Shown one piece after another: positions 42,919 to 55,960 of a stretch of 64,000 bases of DNA. Origin of the DNA: Astropecten irregularis (lineage: Eukaryota; Echinodermata; Asteroidea; Paxillosida; Astropectinidae); the NCBI GenBank assembly GCA_963971285.1, contig OZ020248.1:14818001-14882000 (forward strand), given 5' to 3'. The notes beneath the pieces are model-generated. The model had not been told where the DNA came from. It ran no database searches and saw nothing but the letters and a program-made list of their open reading frames with translations. The number at the start of each line of letters is the position of its first letter. The stretch's first letter is position 1. The translations under genes were made by a program, and so were the position numbers.

Positions 42919-44868
42919 AGCGGGAATCGTGGCTATTTTCTTAGTGCGTACTGCTACACCTAGACCCGGCCGTCTATCGCCAGTGGGGGATGAACTCGTT
43001 TATTTTCAATTTGGCGCGAAACCAAAAATTATACAAACCCGGGGGAAGGCAGCCAAGAAACAGATTTGTATCCGATTCTTATTCCTGTTTTCAGTGTTGA
43101 TGCGTAGCTGGTAACCTTTCGCTCCTTTACATTATTATATAGGGCCTATACCCCACGGGTAGTCTATATCTGTTAATTGAGGCCAGGACGGAGCACCAGG
43201 GAAGGGGATATATCCAGTATAAGATATTATGTGCAGTACTGATGTAATAATTGCAATGAGCTCAGTGTGTAGTGGAATACAGGTAATGCACCCCCTCGTG
43301 TGTGTTTACTGTACAAATACTGCCTGGTGAATTCCCAAGCCCGCTCGCCGTTCCTACGGTAATATTTGCTGTGTAGGCCCCACTTTCTCTTATTACCTCA
43401 CCAATCCGGCAGATATTTCTCTTTACAGTCGATTTGCTCTCTCGGTTTTTCTTCTTCAGCTGGAGTACGTCAGTGCGTCTTTAACCCAGTTGTGGGCTGC
43501 CCTGAAAGTTGTTTCAGGACATTTTGAAGACGTTTTTTCCTCCAACATGATGGGGTGCCAACGGCCGTGTGGACCCAGTTATGTGCAGAGATGTTGAAAA
43601 ATACTCCATCGGACAGTTTGCGATGAAAACCCCTTAATGTAGGTCAGCGTGACCCTATGAAACGCCGTGACGTATGAAAGCACGTGATTCACGCTAGCCA
43701 ATCAGTAATTAAGATGTGACGCATGCGTAGACGCAGAGGGCGTGCATATTTGGGCAAACCCACGACCACATTCCATGAATTTACGGACTAGAATTTGAAA
43801 GCAAATTCTTAAACAAAACAATATTAATGAATTTCGTTGCAAAAAAAGCCTATGATAATTCGCGGTCTAGTTTCCAACAAGCACGGTAGGGTGTCCTTTT
43901 AAGATTCTATAATGTTCAAAAGGACGCCGCGTATAAGTCATTAGAAAAACTCATCATCATTTCTCAGCGGAAAATGTTGCATTTTCTCGTTATTTGTTAC
44001 CGTATTGCCGACAATACATGCCGGCCTTTCGAAGTGCAATAAATGATGTATGCCTGTCAATTGTGAAGGTTCGTTTGTTTCGGTTTACCTATGGGCGGAG
44101 GACACCATTTAATAAATGGCACTGAACGCTCCAAGGCGCTCAGTGAATGCTTTTGACTAATTCCATCGGCGAAATGTAAAAGAGAAAGAGCATTCTAAAT
44201 GGCCTACAAAACGAGCCATTTCATTAACAAGCATTATTTCACATAAACAAAATACATCGCCATTTGCGCGCCAAAATGTGCATACCGCCTTCCCTCTCAA
44301 GGCCGAACACTCATCTGTCTGCACGGGAATATAGACAGTAACTGATAAAATATTCAAAATGTGCATCGCTCCCAGCAGTGGCAGAAATTTTGAGACTGGG
44401 AAAAAACCTCTAGCAAAGGAAGAATGAACCAAATTGATATAATTTATCGACACGGATACAATATTCTAGGCACTATACCGCTGACACAATCAAATTGCCA
44501 TATTTCTTGTTCTTTTTTTTTATCACAGTAAGGAAAACACACACACACTGCACTTTACAATAAAACCGGAAGGAGAAAAGACGACTAGTTCATAATATTG
44601 AACTTTTATTATCATATTTTGCTTCATTTTTTTTACATTAACAATGATCTTCGCCAGTTTCTTTCTGAAGCGAAATAATCCATATTCCTGACAAATAATT
44701 GTGGTTAAGAAAGTGCGCTATATTATATAATGAATTCAGTATTAAAGCAATCTGATTATTTTGTGATCGTGAGTTTCCAGCAGTGTTGTAGATTATACTA
44801 GAACCGCTGATGTCGTTGCACGGTTTTATTTATTTTGTGCTGGAATTATTTTAGGCATTTTTATTTGT
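42919..44868. other. Unannotated intergenic stretch
   Basis: Almost 2 kb without a recognised gene or repeat. Confidence 0.6.
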
Positions 44869-45233
44869 TTAAAGGTAGTATCATACTTTGGTAAGAAACC
44901 AAAACAGAAATTTTCATGGATTTACGTATAACTTACAGGGTATGAAGATGGTGCTGGTAGAAACATATCGTTAAAATGTTTCCGCCTGAAATGGTGTATT
45001 TATCCAGAAATTAGTAAAACAACGACCGAATTTTTTTTGGATCTTTTAAAGGATCGAAAATAAAAGAGAAAAGACTTAAAAAATACTGTGGCCGTTTTCC
45101 ACTGTTTTCTCAAAAAGTGGGCACCGTTTGGGACTGAAATTTTCACAGATGACTGTTTCTGTATCTTCCTTGATATTTTTGCCCATGGATCTGTATTTCT
45201 GTGACAGAAACCAAAGTAAGACATTACCTTTAA
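44869..45233 (+). mobile_element. TTAA MITE, family A
   Basis: It starts TTAAAGGTAGTATCATACTT and ends AAGTAAGACATTACCTTTAA. All internal segments are in the normal order, so it is one of the best preserved copies. Confidence 0.85.
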
Positions 45234-45452
45234 ATGCGAAACGCCAATCATCTACAGGCCCTTTCAAGCAATAGGCTTTACCGTACATTGTGAAACACAC
45301 GGGGGGACCACGTCTCAAAACGAAACGGGACCCTCTCTTTACAAACAACATAAAAAAATTGACTGTTTAATCTTTCTGTGCTAACCGATAATATATGTGT
45401 TCATTGCGTTCTATTAGTGGAAAGCTGCTTGTTTTTACACGTGTGATTCCCA

Positions 45453-45790
45453 TTAAAGGGCATATACAATATTGGTAACAGACCAAAACAGAAATACTCA
45501 CAGATTTACGTATAACTTTCAAGGTATGAAGATCGTGCTGGTAGAAACATATCATTGAAATATTTCCACATGAAATGGTTTTTTTATCCAAAAAGAGTAA
45601 AACCAAACACCAAAAACATTTTTGATCTTGACAAGGTCAAAAGTCCTTTATATTTTAAAAGAAACATTGAGTCGGGTTTTCGCTGTTTTTTCGTGACTCA
45701 GATGTCCGATTGAGCTCAAATTTTCACAGGTTTATCATTTCATGTTCATGTTGGATTAAACAAAGTGTGAATGCTGTTCTGTCACCTTTA
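45453..45790 (-). mobile_element. TTAA MITE, family B
   Basis: Inverse orientation: TTAAAGGGCATATACAATAT at the left, then the shared arm (CAGATTTACGTATAACTT), then TTTTTTCGTGACTCAGATGT, and a decayed right end GCTGTTCTGTCACCTTTA. Confidence 0.8.
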
Positions 45791-47099
45791 CTAAAGTTGT
45801 AAACACCGTTTCAAATATCAATTTATAACATTAATATCATATTTACTTATTAGACGTGTGATGCGGAACGGCACTCGAGCATTTTAAAAACAATTAGGAG
45901 CCATTCACAAAAATAACTGGAAAACAATCACTACAACAATCATATTAATTAACACTATTAATTAGATAAAACCGTTTGCGTTATGTATTTTCTCTTTCTC
46001 AGGCAAAAATAGTTCCCATCCATTAAGAAAATTAATTTTGTTTATACAATTGGAAAACAATAGTTTACAACTGATATTATTATTTTAAAGCTATTAATTA
46101 TATCGTGATTTGTTAACTTTTTTCGTTATGTGTTTCACTTTTTTTTTCAATTATTTACAATATAATTTATACATCTATGAAAACAATAAATGACATAAAA
46201 CAATCAATAATTACCGGCAAGAGTAAAGCCAAAACAGATCGTGAAAACTTCAACATTACAATTTTTCAATAAATATACCTGAAAAATTAAATAAATTGTA
46301 TTTATTTTTTTTACTCTTAGAATAATTGCAAGCTTTGGTATTGAAAAAAAGACAAACAAAAGAAAAAACAGGCATTCAAAGAAAGCAATTTCATCAATAG
46401 TTCCCGGAGGAAATTAATTTGACCATCCTTCTAAACGTAACTCGTCAAATTTGTTCTGTCATCTTTCGTTGTGCCTGTTTTTGCAAGGTTTTTTGGTTTT
46501 TTTTGTGGGTTTTGTTTTCGTGTTGTTCGTCGCACACTCTACTTTGCTCGATTAATACTCCATCAGTGCAGCAAAATGAACACATAATTGTGTCTTCATG
46601 CTGATATTTATATAATATTTTTTTTAATCACGGAATTGAACCTCAGGGACGTTTTTCAAAGACGGACGACATTTTGGTGCAAGTTTTCGAGGAACTTAAT
46701 TTAGGCCCGAGGGATATGAAAGTCGTCTACTGTATCTGCACAAGCTCTCTTGCACGGACAGGGAAATTGTAGGGGCGCTGACAAAACACGGCTGGGCAAA
46801 ACATGATTTCTATATTGATGTTTCAATAAAATGTGTTCTGACCTAACATATGGGCCTACACCATAGAGATAGGCCCTCAAAACAAAAGACGTTCACATAA
46901 GGACGTCCCCTGAAAGAAGCCTGCGTTCACTAATTATTATGGACCGTTCATGCAAATTATGTCCACGTACGGATGTTACAAACAGTCGGGGAACTAGTTG
47001 AACAAAATGGATCGAAATGTTATTACGTTGACAATATGTTGGTTATCACCGTTGGTTATAATGTTTTGCCAATTAAAATTAAATTATTAGGTGGGTGTT
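45791..47099. other. AT-rich unannotated stretch
   Basis: Very AT-rich from 45830 to 46400, with many TTAATTA and ACAAT words. No gene seen. Confidence 0.6.
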
Positions 47100-47340
47100 T
47101 GCGGTAAATTTGCGGGCAAGTAGAGCGAGCAAGTAGAGCAAATCAAGGTAATTTGGGCAACTGGCGGTAATTTGCCACAACTCGCGGTAATTTTCGGCAG
47201 CTCGCAGTAAATTGGGCAACTCACGGTAACTTGGGCAACTCACGGTACTTTGCGGTAACTCACGGTAATTTGGGCAGCTCGTGGTAATTTGCGGCAACTC
47301 GCGGTAATTTGCGGCAACTCGCGGTTTGGGGGAATACTCC
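47100..47340 (+). repeat. 19-20-bp minisatellite
   Basis: Units of GGTAATTTGCGGCAACTCGC and variants with GGGCAACTCAC; the two best adjacent units (47283-47322) are exact 20-mers. A degenerate tail continues to about 47455. Confidence 0.9.
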
Positions 47341-47455
47341 CGGTTATTTGGGGCTGCTTAAGTTTATAACAACTCATTGTTATTTGGAAGAATACTGGCG
47401 GTAATTTGGGGCACGTTTGGGACAACTTATTTTAAATTTGGGCAACTCGCTGTTA

Positions 47456-49987
47456 ATTAGCGCGGTTTATAGCATAGGCCTAATGTCTTTATTTAGATCA
47501 AGGACGTGCATTTTGACAAGTGGCTGATAAATTGATACCATCCAAGGATCTGTTCATAAAATGTAATTTAGACACGACACTGCGGTACATGTATAAGCAG
47601 TCTAACACAGTCGATCCTGTAATTACATTTCCACCAGGCCGTAGTACAAAGCACCGCAGAAAGTGATACATTGTTCAGGCAATCGCCAATGATGGCCAAC
47701 CGAGTAATTGCAGCGAACCACGGCATGTTGGGGATGGAGTTACTCGGTCCCCTAGCAATCAACATAATCAACATAATGCCATTTCACTGGGTTGTGGAAG
47801 GGAAAGGAGTGTAGTTTTTCTGTGGCGTAAGCCATCGGGGTGCATGGACTGTTATACACCGAGGGGGCTCTTGACAAACGACTTAGGCTCCGGCTCGGAC
47901 TTGTACACTTCATCGAGTATAAAAAGCCGAAAGTACAAGCCGTGATTTTCTTTTTGGCTAAGGGTTAATGTTCCTTCTATTAATTAATATAACTGCAGAG
48001 CATTTGCTTTGAAACCGTAGCCATACTTCTCTTTTGATACCTGCCACTTTCAAACGATGTTTTGAAAAAATGGCCTGATCGTTTATCAGGCCTCATTACA
48101 CGAACGGTAAGAACGGGGTTTCACGAAGGCGGGTACTTTTGGTTTATACGATCGGTGAAAAAGCAGCAGTGAACAGACGGTCTGATCCGCGCTTTCTGCC
48201 CCACGGGACTGAGAGGAAGAACCACTTTTATTCGCTTGATTTTTCCGTCGGAATCTGGAGGGGGAAATTTAGGGTTCGAGTGTGATGACTTGCAAGCTGA
48301 TCGCGAACTATAACAGCCATGTCCTCTAAAAAGCCTGCTCCAACGAACAATTGAGACTCTGGCGTTTAAAGCTAAAACGAGCCAGTGATCGATAGAGCGG
48401 GCTTGCCGGTCCAGCCCCGGCGGCAGGATCCTCGTCAGACACGGTGGTTGTAATATCGGTCGACGGGAGGACAGGACACACGGGTGGCGAGAACGCGATG
48501 ACATCGGATCAATTGACTTTATATCCCCAATTCCTATAGTTCTCGATAGGATCGGAGAGATTCGGCGAGGAATCAGTGGGGAGTTCGGTTCAAGTGTCGT
48601 GTGGAGATTTCACACCACGGTGCATTGGCGATGACCTTTTGGGTAGCTATCACCCACGAACTCTGCCCAATGGTCTCTGTGAGATCTCTGAAGAAGACGG
48701 AATATGTTTTGGCGCGTGTGCCATTAAGTGGAGTGCCCTAGATGTAATAAAAAGAGCCGCCTGGAGATTTAAGGCCACACACAGAAGAAAATTGAATTGG
48801 TTTGTAAATTTAAAAAATCCTCACGGACGAGACACCACAAGCCATCTTCCTTGTTCACGCGCATATGTATGTCTTGCCACTGCGTGATGTTTTTTTTTTA
48901 GAAAATGTAATAAATAGCGTGATGCGTGAAGACATCTTCAGGCCAATACTACAATTTGTTGCGTGAAAAGATTGAGTACAACGTGTAATCCTTTAGTTAT
49001 AAAAAGCAAATCGAAGCAAAACCTGTAATATTCCCTTCTTTAAAATTGAAATTTGAAAAGTAGCTTGTTGGGTTTGGGGAGGAGATCATTCATTCTCAAA
49101 AATACGTAGCACAAAACAATCTACTGAAAATTTGGTCTTTTTTAATCTTAAATGGCGGTTACATTTTTGTCATAATGTATAGAAATGTGTTTAACTTCTT
49201 TCTTCTTTTTTTTTTACATCTGAATCAGCTAGCTAGATCCACTTCACGTGTTCAAAATCACATCAAATTCTTTGAAAAACAAGAACATTTTAGAAGGAAA
49301 TATTTCATAGAAATATTGGTTCTGGTATAAAGCCTTCACACCGAAACAATGATTTGATCCTTGCTAATTTTGTGTACTAACTTCAAATTAAGTTATTTCT
49401 TCAATGAGCTATGAATGTTGTCTTTGATGAAAAAGAACACGTGAGTTTAGCTCGTTCTATATTGTAATTGTCAGAATGTGTCCAGGTCAGGAGTGTGAAA
49501 ATAAAATACTTAGTAGTATATGTCCGTCCGTCCGTTTGTGATGTCTTTCTGTCCGTGTCATGATTTGAAGCCCCGGCCCCTCCCTTTCACGAATAAAATA
49601 AAGGGTGAACAAAAAGAAAATTGCCAATTTGGTATACAGGTTGAACTTTCCATGCATAGGGCGATATTCTTAGGGTCGACAATAGTAATTGTATACACAA
49701 TCATGTATCTAAAAGTGCAACTTTTGGTTTTGTACCTTTTGTCAAACAATGGCGTGTATATTGAACAGTGTTGAGTCCTTGGCATCAAGTAGGGCATCAA
49801 AATGCAGCTTAAGATGTGCTCTAAACAGTCATACTACTCATATTACCCCACACCTATTAGATTTAAAGGGTTAAGGCGTCAAAATCAACGGAAGTTTCTT
49901 TTAGTGCACGTTTGTGGATCGGTTTGAGGAAACACCATGTGAGAATCGTTCGAACTTACGCACTTTTCGTCGCACTTCTCGTTTAAG
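47456..49987. other. Unannotated intergenic stretch
   Basis: A patch at 48120-48890 has higher GC and open frames on both strands (127 codons minus, 103 codons plus). Neither shows a domain or an obvious splice context. Nothing else recognised. Confidence 0.55.
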
Positions 49988-50037
49988 GTCTCAAGCTCAA
50001 CGTTTCGACTCGTCTGCTCTAGTCATCATCAGGAGAC
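49988..50037 (-). ncRNA. Hammerhead ribozyme-like motif (Penelope-like element type)
   Basis: On the minus strand a 50-base segment reads GTCTC, CTGATGA, a stem-II segment, GAAAC, a short linker, then GAGAC. CTGATGA and GAAA are the two conserved strands of the hammerhead catalytic core. Stem I is GTCTC/GAGAC (5 bp perfect) and stem II is GACT/AGTC (4 bp with a large loop). The segment between GAAA and stem I is short and does not make a convincing stem III; an unstable stem III is known for hammerheads in the terminal repeats of Penelope-like retroelements, which are thought to act as dimers. No reverse-transcriptase frame is visible nearby, so this is probably a solo or truncated terminal repeat. 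Self-cleavage is an inference. Confidence 0.6.
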
Positions 50038-51154
50038 GATAAGAATAATATGATTATGTTTTTAAAAGTGTAAAATTTACACATTACAACCATTGACCAA
50101 TCACTTCCAAGTGGTTTCGTAATGTTCGGAATTGAGCTCTCTCATTGGTCATTTAAATGTGACACGTGACCGTTCGAAATCAGATGTACATTGTGATTGG
50201 TCAGATTGGATAAATTTCACTTTCACGTACTGAGATGAGAGGAAAATAAAAAACAAATTGAAAGAAACTTTTTTCAAAAGGGCCTTTGTTCAAAAATACG
50301 CGCTGCAAGCAAGCAATACCATAATTAATTTGACATATTCAAAACCTCCAAAAGTATACGCGATCGATATAGCGTACATAGAGCTCATGTACACTGAGCC
50401 TGTGCTGAGGTACTGTTCTTGTCAGTGATCGTGTTTTCCTGTACCAGGTCCGTGTATTTGTCACGTCAATGTCCTTGCTACGGTGTCCTCGAGTCTCCCA
50501 TCCAGGGAATAATTATCATTAAAAACAAAAAGGAATTCAATTGAATCCACCGCTCGACTACGTTGTTCTCTCCGTATTCGACGACAATGCCCAAACACAG
50601 CAGGCGTTTAAATACACACGACTGGTGTCACATACAACCTTCCGTAGTGTTAGTTAAGTGCCGCCCTTTACACAACCGATGCAGTTTGTAGTGTTCAGAT
50701 TTGAGAGACGGGATTTTCGGGGTCAAAGGTCGGCTGTAAATTCTTTCCTTAAGAGAGTATAGAAATTTCATATAACAAAATCAATAGATTGTGTTGTAGT
50801 TTCCGTGATAGTACTAAACAAATTGGCGCAATGATGTACTTGGAAGTGACAGATGTTTAGAATTATGACTGAACTGTTCTTCGTACTTTTGTTTTTCGTC
50901 TGCAGCTAAAGAACTTGAGTCAAACTGCACAGAATTTGATAAAAGGAAACTGAAAACATTTTCGAGGGCTTAACGACGCCTAGCTTCAACAATCAAACAT
51001 TGCAACAACCGTCTTCCACAGGTAGGACATTTTATTAAAATTCATTAAATTTTCAAAATTGATACAATTTTTCTTTGTTTCCTTGCCAAAATGGTGCGCA
51101 TTTTTTCAAGGAATAACGTAACACTGAACAGCGTACATGAAAGTTGAGTTATAA
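50038..51154. other. Flank of ribozyme motif with CCAAT-type words
   Basis: GACCAATCA (50095), CATTGGTCA (50143) and GATTGGTCA (50196) lie 60-165 bp from the hammerhead core. They could belong to the promoter part of the same retroelement terminal repeat. The remainder is unannotated. Confidence 0.35.
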
Positions 51155-51292
51155 CTGGCCGGGCCATCTGAATATGAAAATGGAAAAGGTTATTTCCACC
51201 CAAAACAAATGGGTAAGCAAAAATGTCTGCTTCACCGTAAGCGAGGAATTGTTGCTTACCGTAAAGGATTCTGATGAAATTGGGCCCTGTTC
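51155..51292 (+). mobile_element. Possible family F relative
   Basis: The right end CTGATGAAATTGGGCCC matches the F-type terminus and the interior has paired GGTAAGCAAAAA and TTGCTTACCGTAA words. The left end is not convincing. Confidence 0.35.
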
Positions 51293-51357
51293 GTTCGGGA
51301 TCGCTAGTCCACAGCGAGGGCAATTCATACCCACCCCCGTGATCTTTGGGAACCCCG

Positions 51358-51433
51358 GTGGTCGATTTCACGACGCCCTACGATCGATCGTAACTCGAGT
51401 TACGAAGGATATAACCCATCGTATCATACGTGG
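51358..51433 (+). mobile_element. Family D MITE, left half only
   Basis: GTGGTCGATTTCACGACGCC, TACGATCGATCGTAACTC and TTACGAAGGATATAACCCAT are present. The copy stops where a family A fragment begins at 51434. Confidence 0.8.
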
Positions 51434-51545
51434 GGCTTTTAAAGATAAAAAATAACAGAGAAAAGGTTAAAACATACTATGGCCGTTTTTCATCGTTCTC
51501 TTAAAAAGTGGGCACCGTATGAATGTTACTGTATCTATTCAGGAT
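51434..51545 (+). mobile_element. Family A fragment fused to a family D fragment
   Basis: Only the central to right part remains: AAAGATAAAAAATAACAGAG, CTATGGCCGTTTTTCATCGT and AAAAAGTGGGCACCGTATGA. It directly follows the broken family D copy at 51358-51433. Confidence 0.7.
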
Positions 51546-52797
51546 ACCACATGTAAAAACCGTGTGTGGTAAACTGTGGTATGGAGGTGGGTTAGGCAAA
51601 GAGGCATTACCCAGTCCACAGCAAGGCACTGAATACCACTGCTCCCATTATTTCATACGTCTATTCAATGCATGATGCTTTACATGCGACCACTGTCAGT
51701 ACAATAGATGGTCTCTTATCTGGATCCACGTATAACGTGCCCAATGAGGTTAGGTGGCGCGAAATCACAGATTCATCTTAGCTAATGGCGTGTTCTGATA
51801 CCTCGTCCAGCACATTAGTGAGGAATGAAAAAATCGCAAAGTGATATATGCCCATGAACCATGAGTATAATCTCTGAGAACACGCATGGACAAAAACCTG
51901 TTATATGCCGTGTAACTTCTCAGGTTCGTTTCGTATATCACAATATTCGCATGATCGGCACCCAACGATAACATGTTTAGTACACATTAATGGGGTATAC
52001 ACGTGCTTCTCAGTGCGCTTGATCGAGATTTTCCCGCTTGTTAAAAGTTTATTTCAAGACTATTTCCATTATGGGCTTTATTTCGTGAATCCATCCTGAA
52101 ATAAGAGGTATCAAAAGGGGCCTTTTGGTTGCGGTTCGGAAGTAGATTCTCTGGTTTGAAAATGAAAACGGAATTTCAGCTTGAATGAAAAACCAGGCTA
52201 TATTTTCAGCATATGGATGACAGAGCTAGAGCCTGAGCCTATAATCCCCGTTTCGTAAACGCCCTATGTTGGATAGCTTGTGAATATCGTACGAAATTTT
52301 AGTCACATGGGACGCCTTAATGAGGCCAGCTTTATAGTGATACACAAAAGCAGAAAGTTCAACACACTAGACATTCTGCAAATTTGAGACATTTAGCAAA
52401 TTTACATCATTGTGATGAGATTTTCTTTTTGGCTTTCGCGCCAAAAATATCGCACCGATTGCAACAGCGCCCTCTCTTGCCTGATATTGCTGTTGCATTT
52501 TGATTGGCCACCACATTTTATAAGTGCGCAGCATATGGAACGCAACGCTTCATAAATTGGTACCTCGTGTGATGTAGGCCTAACGCTTTCTTCTGCAAAA
52601 CAACGTCGCAACCAATTATCTTAATCAGAAACAATGAGGGGAATATCAAAGCAAAACAAAACCATATCCTAGTTCGCGCCAAAATCTTTATCATAAACAT
52701 TCTAAAATATTGTCGAACGTATAACAAAACAAACCAAACAGAAATATGAATATTGATGATTTTCGTCGGGAAATAGATAATATGCCAATTAGGCTTA
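51546..52797. other. Intergenic stretch holding one family G copy
   Basis: Apart from the G element (52078-52265) nothing is recognised. Confidence 0.6.
52078..52265 (+). mobile_element. Family G element, shortened ends
   Basis: The core TTTCGTGAATCCATCCTGAA, GGTTGCGGTTCGGAAGTAGA and CAGCATATGGATGACAGAGC is present. The left hexamers are missing; the right end is CCCCGTTTCGTAAACGCCCT. Confidence 0.75.
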
Positions 52798-52865
52798 CCT
52801 ATCACCGACGTGGATGAGCACTACATACTCAGTGCCTGTGAGAGCACGTGAACAAAATCACATGC

Positions 52866-52939
52866 TAGCTCATGTGGGATTCGAACCCACGACCTTCTGC
52901 TTACTAGTGCAGATGCCATACCGCTAGGCCACCGAGCTA
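52866..52939 (-). tRNA. tRNA-Thr(AGT)-like gene, pseudogene or SINE head
   Basis: A 74-base cloverleaf can be drawn. The acceptor is TAGCTCG/TGAGCTA (6 Watson-Crick pairs plus one G-U). A-box TGGCCTAGCGG and B-box GGTTCGAATCC are close to consensus. The T arm is perfect (GTGGG/CCCAC). The anticodon stem TCTGC/GCAGA closes an 8-base loop ACTAGTAA rather than 7, which would place AGT (Thr) in the centre if one base is extra. A run of four T lies about 8 bases past the 3' end and could terminate Pol III. The odd loop and T-A first pair argue for a pseudogene or the head of a SINE whose body could extend to about 52798. Confidence 0.5.
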
Positions 52940-53464
52940 ACTGGGGTCAGCGGGGTGAATCGAATCCAATATCGCGGCGGGTACCGCAGTAAATCATGAA
53001 TTTTAAATGATTTAAAAACTCATTAATGCCAGATATACTTGCATTATATTCACGCTTTAAAAAGTTAGCAGAAAAAAATTTGGTGACAACATATGTGAAG
53101 GAGATCAATTTTTTGCAAGATTTGGCCTTCCATACAAAATCTGTTCAATTTGTCAGACCACCCTGCCTATTCTTATAATGACACATTACCCCCAAATGGC
53201 GTGAGCAGATGGTCTCAAGCGACATGTAATTAAAGGCATTCACCGGCGATTTTAAGATTGATGGAGCGTCGAATTAGCAACATGAACTTCACACAGAAAT
53301 CGGGACAGATTTTAATTTGGCGTATTTTCAGTTTGACACGATCACAATTTTGCTGTTTATGTTATTTTTTTTTTCAATATCATGTTATTTCCACTTGAGT
53401 ACGTACACGACTCACAGAAAACAAAGCGACAATGGAATTCATATTAATGTATGATTTTTTGTTC

Positions 53465-53818
53465 GAGGTACTATCATACTTTGATAGCGTACCGAAACAA
53501 AAATCTCCACAGATTTTACCTTACAGGGTATAAATATGGTGATGGTAGAAACATAATTATCGTTAAAATTGTTCTGCCTGAAATGCTGTATTTCTCCAGA
53601 AAAAGTCAAACCAATGTCCAAACACAATTTTTATTCTTTTAAAGATTAAAAACGGTGAGATTAAGATTTTTTAATACCCTTGGCGTTTTTGCTGTTTTCT
53701 AAAAATAAAAATGGGCATCGTATGGGACTGAACATTTCACAGATGACTGTTACTGTATCTTCCTTGATATTTTTCCCCATGAATCTTTGACAAGAATCAA
53801 AGTATGATACTACCTTAA
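53465..53818 (+). mobile_element. TTAA MITE, family A
   Basis: It starts GAGGTACTATCATACTTTGA and ends AAGTATGATACTACCTTAA. The left TTAA has decayed; the interior is intact but diverged. Confidence 0.8.
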
Positions 53819-55960
53819 AGGAAAGAAACCCTTTTAACTGATTGGCCCTCGCTGGAGGACGTAGTCGCCAAAATTGGTCGCCAGAATTGGTCGAAAAAGC
53901 CGCTTTGTCCGAATTCGGCCATTATTATTTTCATGGTTAACATAAAAACAGATCGATTTTGTTAACTGTGTGTTGTGCGAGGTATAAGAAGCAGCTTACA
54001 AGCCTTCATTTAAACCCTTGGTCGAAATATTTCTCTCCCATAAATAAATTCCAAATCCAAAAGATGCAAAATCCAAGATCGTTCATATTCAGCCGTTAAA
54101 ATACCCAAGCGACACTTAGAATAATGGCCGTTTAAACAAAAAAGATCCTATCTAACATTCTTGATATCTTTAAAAATAATCCTTCATCCCCCTGAAGTAT
54201 TTTGTGTCAGCCTGTTTATTTAAGCCTTCTGAAGAATTCGTTCCCTTGAGAATTGTCCTCAATCTTCCTGCCACAAGCATTAAGGCAGTGTGCCCTTTCA
54301 AAATGAAAAAAAATAGCCGTGGAGCATCTTAATATTCTACTGTGGGTATAGACATGGAAGCTTGCAGTGGTTCAAGGTTTTAGGTTTCTGTATCCTATTC
54401 ATCTATGTCTGGGGAGTGTGGCCAGTGGCACTGTCGGTCATTTCTCTTGGTCAGTCGATGGTCCGAGAGAGGCGTGGCATTTTTATAGCCTCCTCTTATT
54501 TCGTATATCCTTATTGATTTGTTTCAACGGGGTCACTTGTCCAGTAATTTCTCCCAAGGACTTGTTTGTTTGTCAATAACAAACAAACCAAATCCTTGTT
54601 TTATTCAAATAATAAGAAGCAATGTGATTTTGTGCACTTAGTAGTGGATAGATCCTGCTTAAATTAATGTCCGTTCTCGTTATTTTGTGTTATCAGTTTT
54701 TATGCCCGAGTCAGGAGTTTTTTCTCATGCTTTTTACCCAACATTTCAGAGAATTTGAACATGAAAACTGTGTGGAAATTGATTTCTCACGTCATGTTCG
54801 ACCATTTTCCTTTTGGTTTGACAATTCTTTGCTGTAATGGTTTTGGTGGTATAATTAAGCTGACAGTATTTCAAGAACAGATGTGAAGTAAATTTTCTTC
54901 ACCCGATAATTTAATCTCGACCCGGTCCGTCAGAGATCTTATTTTTCTACCGAGAGAAAAAATATTTCCAATCGTCGTGATGTTTTCACCGTGAAGAGCT
55001 GGGTCCAGCCTGCCGTGTACGTCGGCAGTGTGATTTGTCATTTTACGCTTGTCTAATTAGTTGACGCTGGGGCATCGCATTCGGCCTTTTTTTTTTGGTG
55101 GAGGGATCTTTATTTACGCATTGAAGCAATGCTATAACGATTACGCGAATCTTGCATGAACTTAGCAGATGTTTGACCGTTGGTGAGCGGCATGAAGACG
55201 GACTGAGACCGGACGATTTGTTTTCCCTGACCCCCCAAGGACTAGGTCGATGAATTCCAGCGGTTCCACTCGTGTGATTTCTTTTAATTTTGCCATCATG
55301 TCAGTGTAAATGCTATAAGATGTTGATATTACCAGCTTGGTATAGCGTCACCCCCCTTGGAATTAGAACAGCAAGGAACTAGGCCTACCCGAGGCGATGA
55401 TGCATTGAATGAGCAGATTAACAAGCAATAAATGTAAAAAGAAGATGCCCCAAACCTCTTATACACATTTTCCAGACTGTAAAACCAACGGCGAGGAGTA
55501 AAAGTGCTTTAGCGTGAATGCCAAATGATATGGGCGGGCCCAATGGCGTGCGAAGACCGGTCAGAACTTCAAGGATGTGCCGCTAGCGCCGGGGAGCAGC
55601 TCGGTGACGAGTCGGGGGGCTAATACGCACGATTCGCCCGGTTGACAGGTTTGATGGGAGAGGCCCTCCAACCCTGAAGTGGCTGGCACACATAATGCAC
55701 CTGGGCAAGAGGTTGTCACCATTATACAGGACGATATAAGGGCTGGCATATTATAGGGGGAAACAAATCCAATAGTGATTATAACACAAAATAAGGAATG
55801 ACCGAAATAACGCTCCGTATACGGTGTTTACGGGTAGCCATTAGACCCTTCCACGTCCCCTAAGGCGACTTACCAATGCATGTATATTTTGGTTCAGAAA
55901 ACGTTTCGAAAAAAAAGCTAATTTTCATCAAGGTTTTCCATTACCATCTCGAAATAATTT
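53819..55960. other. Unannotated intergenic stretch
   Basis: More than 2 kb without recognised content. Confidence 0.6.

Noticed and set aside
48121-48887. Open frames of 127 and 103 codons on opposite strands
   Set aside because: No motif recognised and no support for coding beyond length in a slightly GC-rich patch.
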